DNA of 25,987 nucleotides from JAADHG01 sp964418645 (lineage in GTDB: Bacteria > Bacteroidota > Bacteroidia > Flavobacteriales > Flavobacteriaceae). How positions within the stretch are numbered: the stretch's first letter is position 1; each line of letters starts with the position of its first letter. Shown here piece after piece: positions 1 to 7,799 of this stretch. The notes below the pieces were generated by a model. That model had not been told where the DNA came from and made no database searches. It was given only the letters and a program-made list of their open reading frames with translations. The DNA lies in assembly GCA_964418645.1 (NCBI GenBank), contig CAYQME010000033.1:1-25987 (forward strand), given 5' to 3'. The position numbers were made by a program, and so were the translations under genes.

Positions 1-13
1 ATTGGTGCATGAG

Positions 14-1768
14 TTAAATTATTAGTCTTACGCCTCCAAGTTCTTCTATTTTATAAGGAAATTTATCACTTGGTGAACCAATAAACATAAAATTAATAGG
101 GATATTCCATCTTTTTGATAAAATTTTAATTAATGAGGGACTAAAGGTGCCTTTTTCAAGAATAAATTCTATATTAATTTCAGGATATTCTCTATCTAAA
201 AAATCAATATCTTTTTTTAAATTTTTTGGAACAACGTTTCCTTCATTTTGCACTAGAACAATTTTAATTTTTCTAGTGTGTTCATTTTTAATAATGTAAA
301 GCATTACTTTGTTTAATGAAGCAATATTATCTCCTTTTGTAAAAAAGACAAACACTTGAGAATTTATATTGTTAATTATTGAAAGTATTTTTTTATCAGT
401 TTTAAGCACAATACTTCGTACAGGATCAAAAAGTGAATGTATAACTTTCAATAAAATTTTTAATAGTAATGTTCTATTTAACATGATTACCACAAAAATG
501 ATTGCTGGAATAAAATAATCAAGAAAAATAGACAAATTACTAGGCGAATTATCTTTGGGCTCTATTAATATATTCGCGGTTAAAGCAATAAGAACAGCAA
601 TAATACCAAATAAAACAACTGACCATTTTGCTTTTTCAGGTCTAGGGAGTCTATCTCTTTTAACTTTTAATAAGATGTTTCCAATTCCAAATAATGCCAT
701 AACTGATAAGAATGAAATCGTATAAACACCTGCTAGAATTTTTACATTTCCATGGGTAATTAACAAGACAGAAATGGTTAAAAATAAAAACATAATAATA
801 ATCCTATAAGAACTTCTTCTAGCATTTTTCTTTAAGAAAAATTGAGGTAAGATTCTATCTAAAGTCATACGTTCAAGTAATCCTGAAACACCTACAAAGC
901 TTGTTAATACGGCTCCGCTTAAAACTAAAAAAGCATCAATTGATATTAAAATCGCCATCCAATTCCCACCAACATGAGATGCCATTTCAACGAGTAAAGT
1001 ATTTTGAAAACTGTCGCTTTGCAAAACAGGGATTGAAAATAATGCTAAAGCAAAAATCGCCATTAAAGGATTAATTACACTTACAACAATCCACATGTTT
1101 TTAAGTGTTTTTGGGAACACGCCTTTTTTTTGTTCTTCAACAAAATTAGCGGAACTTTCAAACCCTGAAACCCCTAACATGGACACTGCAAAACCAAAAA
1201 ATATAGCAGAAGCAACACTACCTCCTGTTGAGGGAAGTTCCCAATTCTGAAAAAATAAGGCAATGCCATTAGTCAAAAAAAAGTAAACAATAAATCCACT
1301 TAATATAAATAAAGAACTGAGGTGAAATAAAAAAATACCAATTGCTACTTTAGCAGATTCTGTAATACCACCAATGGTAAGCAACGCAAAAATACCTAAT
1401 AGGACAATGGTTGCAAGAATTATGGGCATTGCTGGAATTAAGTGCTGTATGTAATGAATGGCTTCATTAGCAGATATCACAGCAGTAGCCATATAAGAAA
1501 GCAGCGTTAAAGTAGCAGCAAAGGAGGCCGTAAATTTACTTGTTGTGTTTAATAACGCATTATAGGCGCCACCATTTAAAGGTAAGGCGCCTACAACTTC
1601 ACCATAAATTTTTCTGAATAAAAATAAGACTAGCGAAACTATCAATAAAGTAATCCAAGCGTATTGTCCAGAGAATGCAATAGATAAGGCGGACACATAT
1701 AAAACAGAGGAACTTATGTCGTTACCGCAAATTGCAGTAGCAGATAATTCATTTAATTTTTTACGCAT
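14..1768 (-). CDS. APC-family amino acid permease with C-terminal soluble domain
   Basis: The 584-residue protein is an inner-membrane transporter. Roughly the first 445 residues are a series of long hydrophobic segments, with the APC-superfamily (amino acid/polyamine/organocation) look: a first helix starting near a SATAICGNDISSS stretch, and a GFAVSMLGVSGFESSANFVEE segment like the helix 6 region of APC permeases. The substrate cannot be read from the sequence. The last ~115 residues are soluble and alternate short beta strands (QVFVFF, KIKIVLVQ, INIEFILE, NFMFIG) with amphipathic helices, which resembles a universal-stress-protein-like or other Rossmann-type fold; that is inference. The gene starts 9 bases after the aspS stop on the same strand, so the two are probably cotranscribed. 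The stop is at the very edge of the window. Family call is fairly sure, substrate unknown. Confidence 0.85.
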   Translation of the reverse strand: MRKKLNELSATAICGNDISSSVLYVSALSIAFSGQYAWITLLIVSLVLFLFRKIYGEVVGALPLNGGAYNALLNTTSKFTASFAATLTLLSYMATAVISANEAIHYIQHLIPAMPIILATIVLLGIFALLTIGGITESAKVAIGIFLFHLSSLFILSGFIVYFFLTNGIALFFQNWELPSTGGSVASAIFFGFAVSMLGVSGFESSANFVEEQKKGVFPKTLKNMWIVVSVINPLMAIFALALFSIPVLQSDSFQNTLLVEMASHVGGNWMAILISIDAFLVLSGAVLTSFVGVSGLLERMTLDRILPQFFLKKNARRSSYRIIIMFLFLTISVLLITHGNVKILAGVYTISFLSVMALFGIGNILLKVKRDRLPRPEKAKWSVVLFGIIAVLIALTANILIEPKDNSPSNLSIFLDYFIPAIIFVVIMLNRTLLLKILLKVIHSLFDPVRSIVLKTDKKILSIINNINSQVFVFFTKGDNIASLNKVMLYIIKNEHTRKIKIVLVQNEGNVVPKNLKKDIDFLDREYPEINIEFILEKGTFSPSLIKILSKRWNIPINFMFIGSPSDKFPYKIEELGGVRLII

Positions 1769-1777
1769 GTTTTAAAA

Positions 1778-3526
1778 TTATAAATCAATTTTTAAATGCA
1801 ATTCATTTAATTGCTCATTATCAATAGGAGCAGGTGCGTCAATCATTACATCTCTTCCAGAATTGTTTTTAGGAAAGGCGATAAAATCCCTAATGGTTTC
1901 TTGTCCACCTAAAATAGCAACCAATCTATCGAGTCCAAAAGCTAATCCACCATGTGGCGGAGCACCATACTCAAAAGCATCCATTAAAAACCCAAATTGA
2001 GCTTTCGCTTCTTCTTCAGAAAAGCCTAAGTGCTTCAGCATAATGGCTTGGGTTTCTTTATCGTGAATTCTAATGGATCCACCTCCAATTTCATTACCAT
2101 TTAAAACCAAATCGTAAGCATTAGCTTTTATGTCTCCAGGATTTGAATCCAATAATTCTAATTGTCCAAGTTTAGGCGAAGTAAACGGATGGTGCATCGC
2201 ATGATAATGCCCGGTTTCTTCATCTAATTCCAATAATGGGAAATCAATGACCCAAAGTGGTGCAAATACTTTAGGGTCTCTTAAGCCTAAGCGTTCTGCT
2301 AGCTCCATGCGTAAGGCGCTTAATTGTGCTCTAACTTTGTTTTTTTCTCCAGAAAGCACACAAATTAAATCTCCAGTTTTCGCTCCAGTAATTTTGGCCC
2401 ATTTTGCTAAATCTTCTTGATTGTAAAATTTATCTACGGAAGATTTAAAAGTGCCATCATCATTATATCTACAATATACCATACCTAAAGCACCAACTTG
2501 TGGTCGCCTAACCCAATCAATCAACTTATCAATATCTTTTCTTGAGTAAGTATTTCCATTTGGAACAGCAATACCAACAACTAATTCAGCTTGATTGAAG
2601 ACATTAAAATCTTTATGTTGCGTAACACCATTTAATTCACCAAATTCCATTCCGAAGCGAATATCAGGCTTATCATTACCATAGGTTTTCATGGCTTCAT
2701 CAAAAGTCATTCTGGGAAACTTGTCGATTTCAACTCCATTTACTTCTTTAAGCAAATGACGCGTTAGCCCTTCAAAAACATTTAAAATATCTTCTTGCTC
2801 TACAAACGCCATTTCACAGTCTATTTGGGTAAATTCTGGTTGCCTATCGGCTCGTAAATCTTCGTCTCTAAAACATTTTACAATTTGAAAGTATTTATCC
2901 ATTCCACCAATCATAAGCAATTGCTTAAACGTCTGTGGGCTTTGAGGTAAAGCATAAAATTGACCTTCATTCATTCTACTGGGGACCACAAAATCACGAG
3001 CACCTTCTGGTGTTGATTTTATTAAGTATGGTGTTTCAACTTCAATAAAATCCTTATTAGACAAGTAGTTTCTAACTTCTTGAGTTACTTTGTGCCTAAA
3101 AATTAAGTTGTTTTTTACAGGATTTCGTCTAATATCTAAATAGCGATATTGCATGCGTAACTCTTCGCCACCATCTGTGTTGTCTTCAATAGTGAATGGA
3201 GGCGTTTTAGCTTCATTAAGAATGATTAACTCTGAAACTAATATTTCAATATCTCCTGTAGTAATGTTTGCATTTTTAGAAGCACGCTCAATAACAGAGC
3301 CTTTGATTTGGATAACAAATTCACGACCAAGTGTTTTTGCTTGATTCATTAGATTTTTACCAGAACGTTCTTCATCAAAAATAAGTTGAGTTAAACCATA
3401 TCGATCACGAAGATCCACCCAAATCATAAATCCTTTATCGCGCGTTTTTTGAACCCATCCAGCTAAAGTAACTTCAATGTTTATATGTGATGCTCTTAAT
3501 TCACCACAATTATGACTTCTATACAT
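1778..3526 (-). CDS. aspS: Aspartyl-tRNA synthetase
   Basis: Class II aminoacyl-tRNA synthetase that charges tRNA-Asp with aspartate in the cytoplasm. The 582-residue length is normal for the bacterial type. An N-terminal OB-fold anticodon-binding domain (VTLAGWVQKTRDKGFMIWVDLRD, about residues 19-41) is followed by motif 1 near residues 143-166 (ends FIEVETP), the aspartate-site segment QSPQTFKQLLM (195-205), motif 2 (CFRDEDLRADRQPEFTQ, 218-234), an insertion domain of the bacterial GAD type in the middle, and motif 3 (GLAFGLDR, arginine 534). The ATG at 3526 gives the usual N-terminus (MYRSHNCGEL). A TAnnTTTG promoter element lies about 20 bases upstream. The downstream APC permease follows after 9 bases. 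Whether it also charges tRNA-Asn cannot be judged here. Confidence 0.98.
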   Translation of the reverse strand: MYRSHNCGELRASHINIEVTLAGWVQKTRDKGFMIWVDLRDRYGLTQLIFDEERSGKNLMNQAKTLGREFVIQIKGSVIERASKNANITTGDIEILVSELIILNEAKTPPFTIEDNTDGGEELRMQYRYLDIRRNPVKNNLIFRHKVTQEVRNYLSNKDFIEVETPYLIKSTPEGARDFVVPSRMNEGQFYALPQSPQTFKQLLMIGGMDKYFQIVKCFRDEDLRADRQPEFTQIDCEMAFVEQEDILNVFEGLTRHLLKEVNGVEIDKFPRMTFDEAMKTYGNDKPDIRFGMEFGELNGVTQHKDFNVFNQAELVVGIAVPNGNTYSRKDIDKLIDWVRRPQVGALGMVYCRYNDDGTFKSSVDKFYNQEDLAKWAKITGAKTGDLICVLSGEKNKVRAQLSALRMELAERLGLRDPKVFAPLWVIDFPLLELDEETGHYHAMHHPFTSPKLGQLELLDSNPGDIKANAYDLVLNGNEIGGGSIRIHDKETQAIMLKHLGFSEEEAKAQFGFLMDAFEYGAPPHGGLAFGLDRLVAILGGQETIRDFIAFPKNNSGRDVMIDAPAPIDNEQLNELHLKIDL

Positions 3527-3545
3527 ACAGTTGATATTAGAACTG

Positions 3546-3553
3546 CAAATTTA
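3546..3553 (-). promoter_or_regulatory. Candidate aspS promoter -7 element
   Basis: Read on the minus strand this is TAAATTTG, a full match to the Bacteroidota -7 consensus TAnnTTTG. It lies 19 bases before the aspS ATG, which would leave a leader of roughly 14 bases. No good TTG (-33) was found at the usual 17-23 base spacing, so the call rests on the -7 match and position. Confidence 0.5.
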
Positions 3554-3671
3554 GTAAGATATACCATCATTTGGCATAATTAATAATAGAATTTAAGAAT
3601 AATTTTAGATGTAATATTCTTAAAAACTTAACTAAATAGTTGTGAATCAATCAATATAATTTTCAGTTTTA

Positions 3672-3705
3672 TTGTTAAAAAATTGTTAAAACAATATTTT
3701 ATTTG
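3672..3705 (+). promoter_or_regulatory. Candidate promoter of the first TonB-dependent receptor
   Basis: A TTG at 3672-3674 is followed after 23 bases by TTTATTTG at 3698-3705, one mismatch from the Bacteroidota -7 consensus TAnnTTTG. The spacer holds a direct repeat ATTGTTAAAA (3671-3680 and 3682-3691, 11-base period) and a palindrome ATTGTT-AA-AACAAT (3682-3695). These could be a regulator site, but the region is very AT-rich and chance is a real alternative. Confidence 0.4.
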
Positions 3706-3737
3706 CACTTTTGTTGCTTAATCGAAAAAATATAATT

Positions 3738-6326
3738 ATGACAAAAAATTACTTAATCCTTTTGATGTTCTTTTTAGGAGCATCAAGTTTTGTTGGAGCC
3801 CAAGAAGTTTCGGGCACGGTTTTAGATGACACATCTCAACCTTTACCTGGAGTTTCAATTGTTATTAAAGGAACTTCTACAGGAACAACATCTGATTTTG
3901 AAGGAAACTTCTCTATTGCTGCGAGTGATGGAGATGTATTGGTATTTTCTTATGTAGGCTTCGATACTCAAGAAGTCACAGTTAGCGGTAGTGCGGTAAA
4001 TGTAACTATGCAGGCAGGCGTTGCTTTAGATTCTGTAGTAATTACGGGCACCAGATCTAGACCAAGAACAAAATTATCATCTCCAGTTCCAATAGATAAT
4101 TTTGGTATTGTAGAAATTCAAAGACAAGGTAATGGAGATTTAACAGAAACTATTAGAAATTTAGTACCTTCTTATACCGCGACTCCATTAACAGGAGATG
4201 GTTCGGCCTTTGTTAGGCCAACATCTTTAAGAGGATTGCCACCTGATGAAGTATTAGTTTTAGTTAACTCTAAACGTAGACACCGTTCTTCATTAATTGC
4301 TCATTTTGGGGCAGCAATGAATGTTGGAGCTCATGCTGTAGATATAGGTCAAATACCAAGTATTGCATTAAAGAATGTTGAAGTTTTAAGAGATGGTGCC
4401 GCTGCACAATATGGTTCTGATGCAATTGCAGGAGTAATGAATTTTATTTTAAGAGACAATACTGAAGGGTTGGAAATTCAATCTCAAGTGGGAAAATGGT
4501 ATGGAAAGAATTTTGGTAAAAATGAAACAGATTATAAAGTAGCTATTAACTTTGGTTTACCTATAACCGAGAAAGGTTTTATTAATATAAGTGGAGAATA
4601 TACTTTTAACCAAGAGCTTTCTAGAGGTGTTCAGCATGCATCTGCTATAGGTGTTCCCGGAGCTCAAGAACCAGCAATGAACTGGGGAAGACCTGAAAGT
4701 AGTGGTTTTCGTTCTGTTTGGAATGCTGGATTTGATTTAAGTGAAAATAGTAAGCTTTATTCCTATGGTAATTTTGCCGATACTTATGGTAATTATAGTT
4801 TCTTTTATCGTTCTCCTGGTAGGTCAGGTGTTTTAACACCTGTACCAAACGATCCTCATGACCCATCTAAAGGTAATTTTTCTTGGGGAGATGAATATCC
4901 GGCTGGTTTTACACCACGTTTAGAAGGTTTTATGTCAGATTTTAGTTCTATAACTGGAATTAAAGGTACTTTTGGAGACGATATTAATTATGATATTAGC
5001 TTAAGTTTTGGACATAATATAATTCATTATGTGCTTAATAATACATTAAACCCATCTTGGGGACCATTATCTCAAACCGTATTTCAGCCGGGAGATTTAA
5101 AGCAAGCCGAAAGAAACTTTAATATAGACTTGTCTAAAGAATTGTCTGATAATTTTGTGCTATCAGGTGGTTTTCAAACAAGAAACGAAAGATATACGAT
5201 GTTTGTTGGAGACTACCAGTCATGGGCTCAAGGACCTTGGGGAGGAGTTTCCAATTTAATTAATCCAGATACTGGAGAAAATTATGCAGAACCATCAATA
5301 GGAGCTAACGGATTAGCAGGTACTTCAAGAGAAAACGCTGGTACTTTTGAAGGTAAAAGTTGGGGAGCATACCTTGATGCGGAATGGGATATTAATGAAG
5401 ACTTTTTACTTCAAGTTGCTTATAGGCATGAAGATTATAAAGAGTTTGGTAATACAGACAATTTTAAAATAGCTTCGCGCTACAAAATGCTAGAAGATAA
5501 ATTAACTTTAAGGGGTTCATTTTCAACAGGATTTAGAGCACCAACACCTGGTCAAGCAAATGTGGTAACTATTACCACTTCTTTTGATGGTGTTTCTGGA
5601 GAGCAAGTACAAGAAGGTACTGTTAGCCCAACAGACCCATTAGCTGTTAGTCTAGGAGGGAAAGCTTTAGTGCCTGAAGAATCTGAAAACTTTACATTTG
5701 GATTGGCTTCAAAAATTACAAACACATTAACTTTTTCTTTAGATTGGTATCAAATAGAAGTTGATAAGAGAATTATTAAGTCTAGAAGCTTACCGGTTGT
5801 AGATCCTAATTTTTCTGAATTGGCATTTTATACAAATGCACTAAATACTAGAACTTTTGGTTTAGATGCTGTTTTAACTTGGAGAGATGATAATACTAAT
5901 TTAAGTATAGCGTATAATTATAACAAAACTAAAGTGCTTGGTCAAACACAAGTTAATGGTCAAAATCCAGTTTCAGACGGAACAATTTTTAATATAGAAA
6001 ATAATTTACCAAAGAGTAGAGCAAGTGTTACTGTAAATCGTAAGTTTGGAAAATTAAATGCAATGTTAAGGAGTAATTCATATGGGAAAACTATCGATGA
6101 AAGAGGTGATCGTGAAGAAGTTGGAGCTGTAACTATATTAGACCTAGAATTAAGTTACCCAGTCTCTGATCAATTAATATTAATTCTCGGAGCTAACAAT
6201 ATTTTAGATACTTATCCTAATGAAATTGCTACTAGATTATCTCAAGGCATGCCTTACCCAAGAAGAACACCTATTGGATATTTAGGAGGGGTAGGATTTG
6301 TAAGAGCTGTATATAAAATTAATTAA
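3738..6326 (+). CDS. TonB-dependent outer-membrane receptor
   Basis: Outer-membrane beta-barrel transporter energised by TonB/ExbBD. From the ATG at 3738 the protein has 862 residues; an in-frame TTG at 3711 would add nine residues that do not improve the signal peptide and would overlap the promoter region, so I prefer the ATG. Domains: signal peptide (residues 1-21, cleavage after FVGA); a carboxypeptidase-regulatory-like beta sandwich (about 23-100, VSGTVLDD, PLPGVSIVIKGT, FSYVGFDTQEV); a plug (about 110-240, ending in the classic QYGSDAIAGVMNFILR); then the barrel. The plug contains VLVNSKRRHRSS, a form common in iron-complex-like receptors and not in SusC. There is no SusD partner beside it. 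The gene ends at a strong terminator. The ligand is unknown. Its N-terminal module is closely related to that of the SusC-like receptor at 7800. Confidence 0.9.
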   Translation: MTKNYLILLMFFLGASSFVGAQEVSGTVLDDTSQPLPGVSIVIKGTSTGTTSDFEGNFSIAASDGDVLVFSYVGFDTQEVTVSGSAVNVTMQAGVALDSVVITGTRSRPRTKLSSPVPIDNFGIVEIQRQGNGDLTETIRNLVPSYTATPLTGDGSAFVRPTSLRGLPPDEVLVLVNSKRRHRSSLIAHFGAAMNVGAHAVDIGQIPSIALKNVEVLRDGAAAQYGSDAIAGVMNFILRDNTEGLEIQSQVGKWYGKNFGKNETDYKVAINFGLPITEKGFINISGEYTFNQELSRGVQHASAIGVPGAQEPAMNWGRPESSGFRSVWNAGFDLSENSKLYSYGNFADTYGNYSFFYRSPGRSGVLTPVPNDPHDPSKGNFSWGDEYPAGFTPRLEGFMSDFSSITGIKGTFGDDINYDISLSFGHNIIHYVLNNTLNPSWGPLSQTVFQPGDLKQAERNFNIDLSKELSDNFVLSGGFQTRNERYTMFVGDYQSWAQGPWGGVSNLINPDTGENYAEPSIGANGLAGTSRENAGTFEGKSWGAYLDAEWDINEDFLLQVAYRHEDYKEFGNTDNFKIASRYKMLEDKLTLRGSFSTGFRAPTPGQANVVTITTSFDGVSGEQVQEGTVSPTDPLAVSLGGKALVPEESENFTFGLASKITNTLTFSLDWYQIEVDKRIIKSRSLPVVDPNFSELAFYTNALNTRTFGLDAVLTWRDDNTNLSIAYNYNKTKVLGQTQVNGQNPVSDGTIFNIENNLPKSRASVTVNRKFGKLNAMLRSNSYGKTIDERGDREEVGAVTILDLELSYPVSDQLILILGANNILDTYPNEIATRLSQGMPYPRRTPIGYLGGVGFVRAVYKIN

Positions 6327-6343
6327 ACAATTATTAATTTATT

Positions 6344-6379
6344 AACAAAAAGCTCCATTAATTTATGGAGCTTTTTGTT
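6344..6379 (+). terminator. Rho-independent terminator after the TonB-dependent receptor
   Basis: A perfect 15-bp stem (left arm 6344-6358, right arm 6365-6379, core AGCTCCAT/ATGGAGCT) encloses a 6-base loop, and the right arm runs into CTTTTTGTTTTG. It begins 17 bases after the receptor stop codon. The next gene starts only 10 bases beyond the stem. Confidence 0.85.
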
Positions 6380-6389
6380 TTGATTAGAA

Positions 6390-7664
6390 ATGGAAGAGAT
6401 TAAAATAAACCAGGACATCTTACAATTAAAAACTTCTGCTACTTTGGCCATAAACCAAAAGGTAAATGCTTTACGGAACAAAAACGAGACGGTTTTTCAT
6501 TTTGGTTTTGGTCAATCGCCTTTTCCTGTACATCAATCTATTGTTGAGGCATTAAAAAACAGTGCAACCAATAATCATTACTTGGCAACTATTGGATTAG
6601 AAGATTTAAGAAAGACTATTACAAGTTTTTTAAAAAGATATCAAAACATCGATGTAAATAGTGAATATGTTTATATAGGTCCTGGGAGCAAGGAGCTATT
6701 GTATCAAACTATTTTAATTTTAGAAGGTACTTTTTTAATACCCAAAGGAAGTTGGGTGAGTTATGGTCCTCAAATTAATTCTAAAAACGGGAAGTTTGAA
6801 ATTTTAAAAACCCATTTGGAACATAACTTCAAGTTAGAAGCAAGTGCTTTACAAGAGTATTGTGAAGCTAATCCTGAAGAACAAAAGATATTAATTTTAA
6901 ACTCACCTAATAACCCTACAGGTGTAGTTTATTCAATTAATGAGCTTGATAAATTAGCAAAAGTTTGTAAACAGTATAATATTATTGTGCTTTCAGATGA
7001 AATTTATTCCCAGATAAATTTTAAAGATAATTTCTCCCCAAGTATGTCAACATTTTATCCAGAAAAAACAATTGTTTTCGGAGGGTTGAGCAAAGTCTTT
7101 TCAGCTGGAGGGTATAGATTAGGGTTTATGGCATTGCCCAAAGAATTACAATTTTTACACAACACGTATCGCTCTTTGTTTAGTGAAACGTTTAGTGCAG
7201 TGTCTTCACCAATTCAGTTTGCAGCTATTGAGGCTTATAAAATGAATATAGATGTTGAGATGTATGTTAAGAACTGTACTCAAATTTTAAAAGGGGTATC
7301 AAATTTTGTATTTACAAAATTAACAGCAGTCGGGATTGATTGCACACTTCCCCAAGGAGCATTTTATATGATGATAGGATTTAATAAATTTAAAAGTAAG
7401 ATTAATTCGCTTGGCATAAGTACAAGTGAGGAACTGTCAAATTATATCCTTGAAAAATATAACGTTGCACTTTTACCTGCTTCAGACTTTTATTTTAAAG
7501 ACAAAGAACTATTTTTTAGATTAGCATTTGTTGACTTTGATGGTGTTGAAGTAATGAAAGCATTTAAAGTAAATCCTTCTGTAGATGAACAGTTTATCAA
7601 AAAGTACTGCACAAATATTTATTATGGTGTAAAGAAAATAATAGAATTTGTAGACATATTGTAA
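6390..7664 (+). CDS. PLP-dependent class I/II aminotransferase
   Basis: A 424-residue fold-type I aminotransferase, acting in the cytoplasm with pyridoxal phosphate. Visible active-site features match the aspartate aminotransferase family: NSPNNPTG at residues 171-178, the cofactor aspartate in SDEIY (D203, with Y206), the Schiff-base lysine K235 in GGLSKVFSAGGYRLG with phosphate-binding R243, and a C-terminal carboxylate-binding arginine in FFRLAF (R377). The amino-acid substrate cannot be assigned. There is no signal peptide. The start is a clear ATG at 6390 with a natural N-terminus, but it lies just 10 bases past a strong terminator hairpin, leaving little room for a separate promoter, so expression may depend on read-through. 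It sits between two TonB-receptor loci, with no other biosynthetic gene nearby. Confidence 0.88.
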   Translation: MEEIKINQDILQLKTSATLAINQKVNALRNKNETVFHFGFGQSPFPVHQSIVEALKNSATNNHYLATIGLEDLRKTITSFLKRYQNIDVNSEYVYIGPGSKELLYQTILILEGTFLIPKGSWVSYGPQINSKNGKFEILKTHLEHNFKLEASALQEYCEANPEEQKILILNSPNNPTGVVYSINELDKLAKVCKQYNIIVLSDEIYSQINFKDNFSPSMSTFYPEKTIVFGGLSKVFSAGGYRLGFMALPKELQFLHNTYRSLFSETFSAVSSPIQFAAIEAYKMNIDVEMYVKNCTQILKGVSNFVFTKLTAVGIDCTLPQGAFYMMIGFNKFKSKINSLGISTSEELSNYILEKYNVALLPASDFYFKDKELFFRLAFVDFDGVEVMKAFKVNPSVDEQFIKKYCTNIYYGVKKIIEFVDIL

Positions 7665-7730
7665 AGAATATTAATTTAATTCTAATTTTTAATAAAGAAT
7701 ATTCAAGAAAACCTTATTAAATCAATCATT

Positions 7731-7760
7731 TTGTTAAATAAATTGGTTTTCTTATTTTTT
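7731..7760 (+). promoter_or_regulatory. Candidate susC promoter
   Basis: TTG at 7731-7733, then 19 bases, then TATTTTTT at 7753-7760, one mismatch from TAnnTTTG. The TTG is part of TTGTTAAA, also seen at the -33 position before the receptor at 3738, and its distance to the ATG is similar (69 against 66 bases). The 7665-7799 gap is otherwise AT-rich sequence with no clear terminator for the aminotransferase. Confidence 0.35.
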
Positions 7761-7799
7761 TTTATGACATTCACATTTAAATCAAAAAAAATATAAATT

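Noticed and set aside
8..10. Minus-strand ATG just beyond the permease stop, possibly the start of a further gene in the aspS operon
   Set aside because: Only three codons are visible before the window edge, too little to support a gene.
7662..7703. Direct repeat TAAAGAATATT (7662-7672 and 7693-7703), the second inside GAATATTC
   Set aside because: The first copy includes the aminotransferase stop codon and the region is almost entirely A and T, so chance is likely; no stem with a T-tail is formed.
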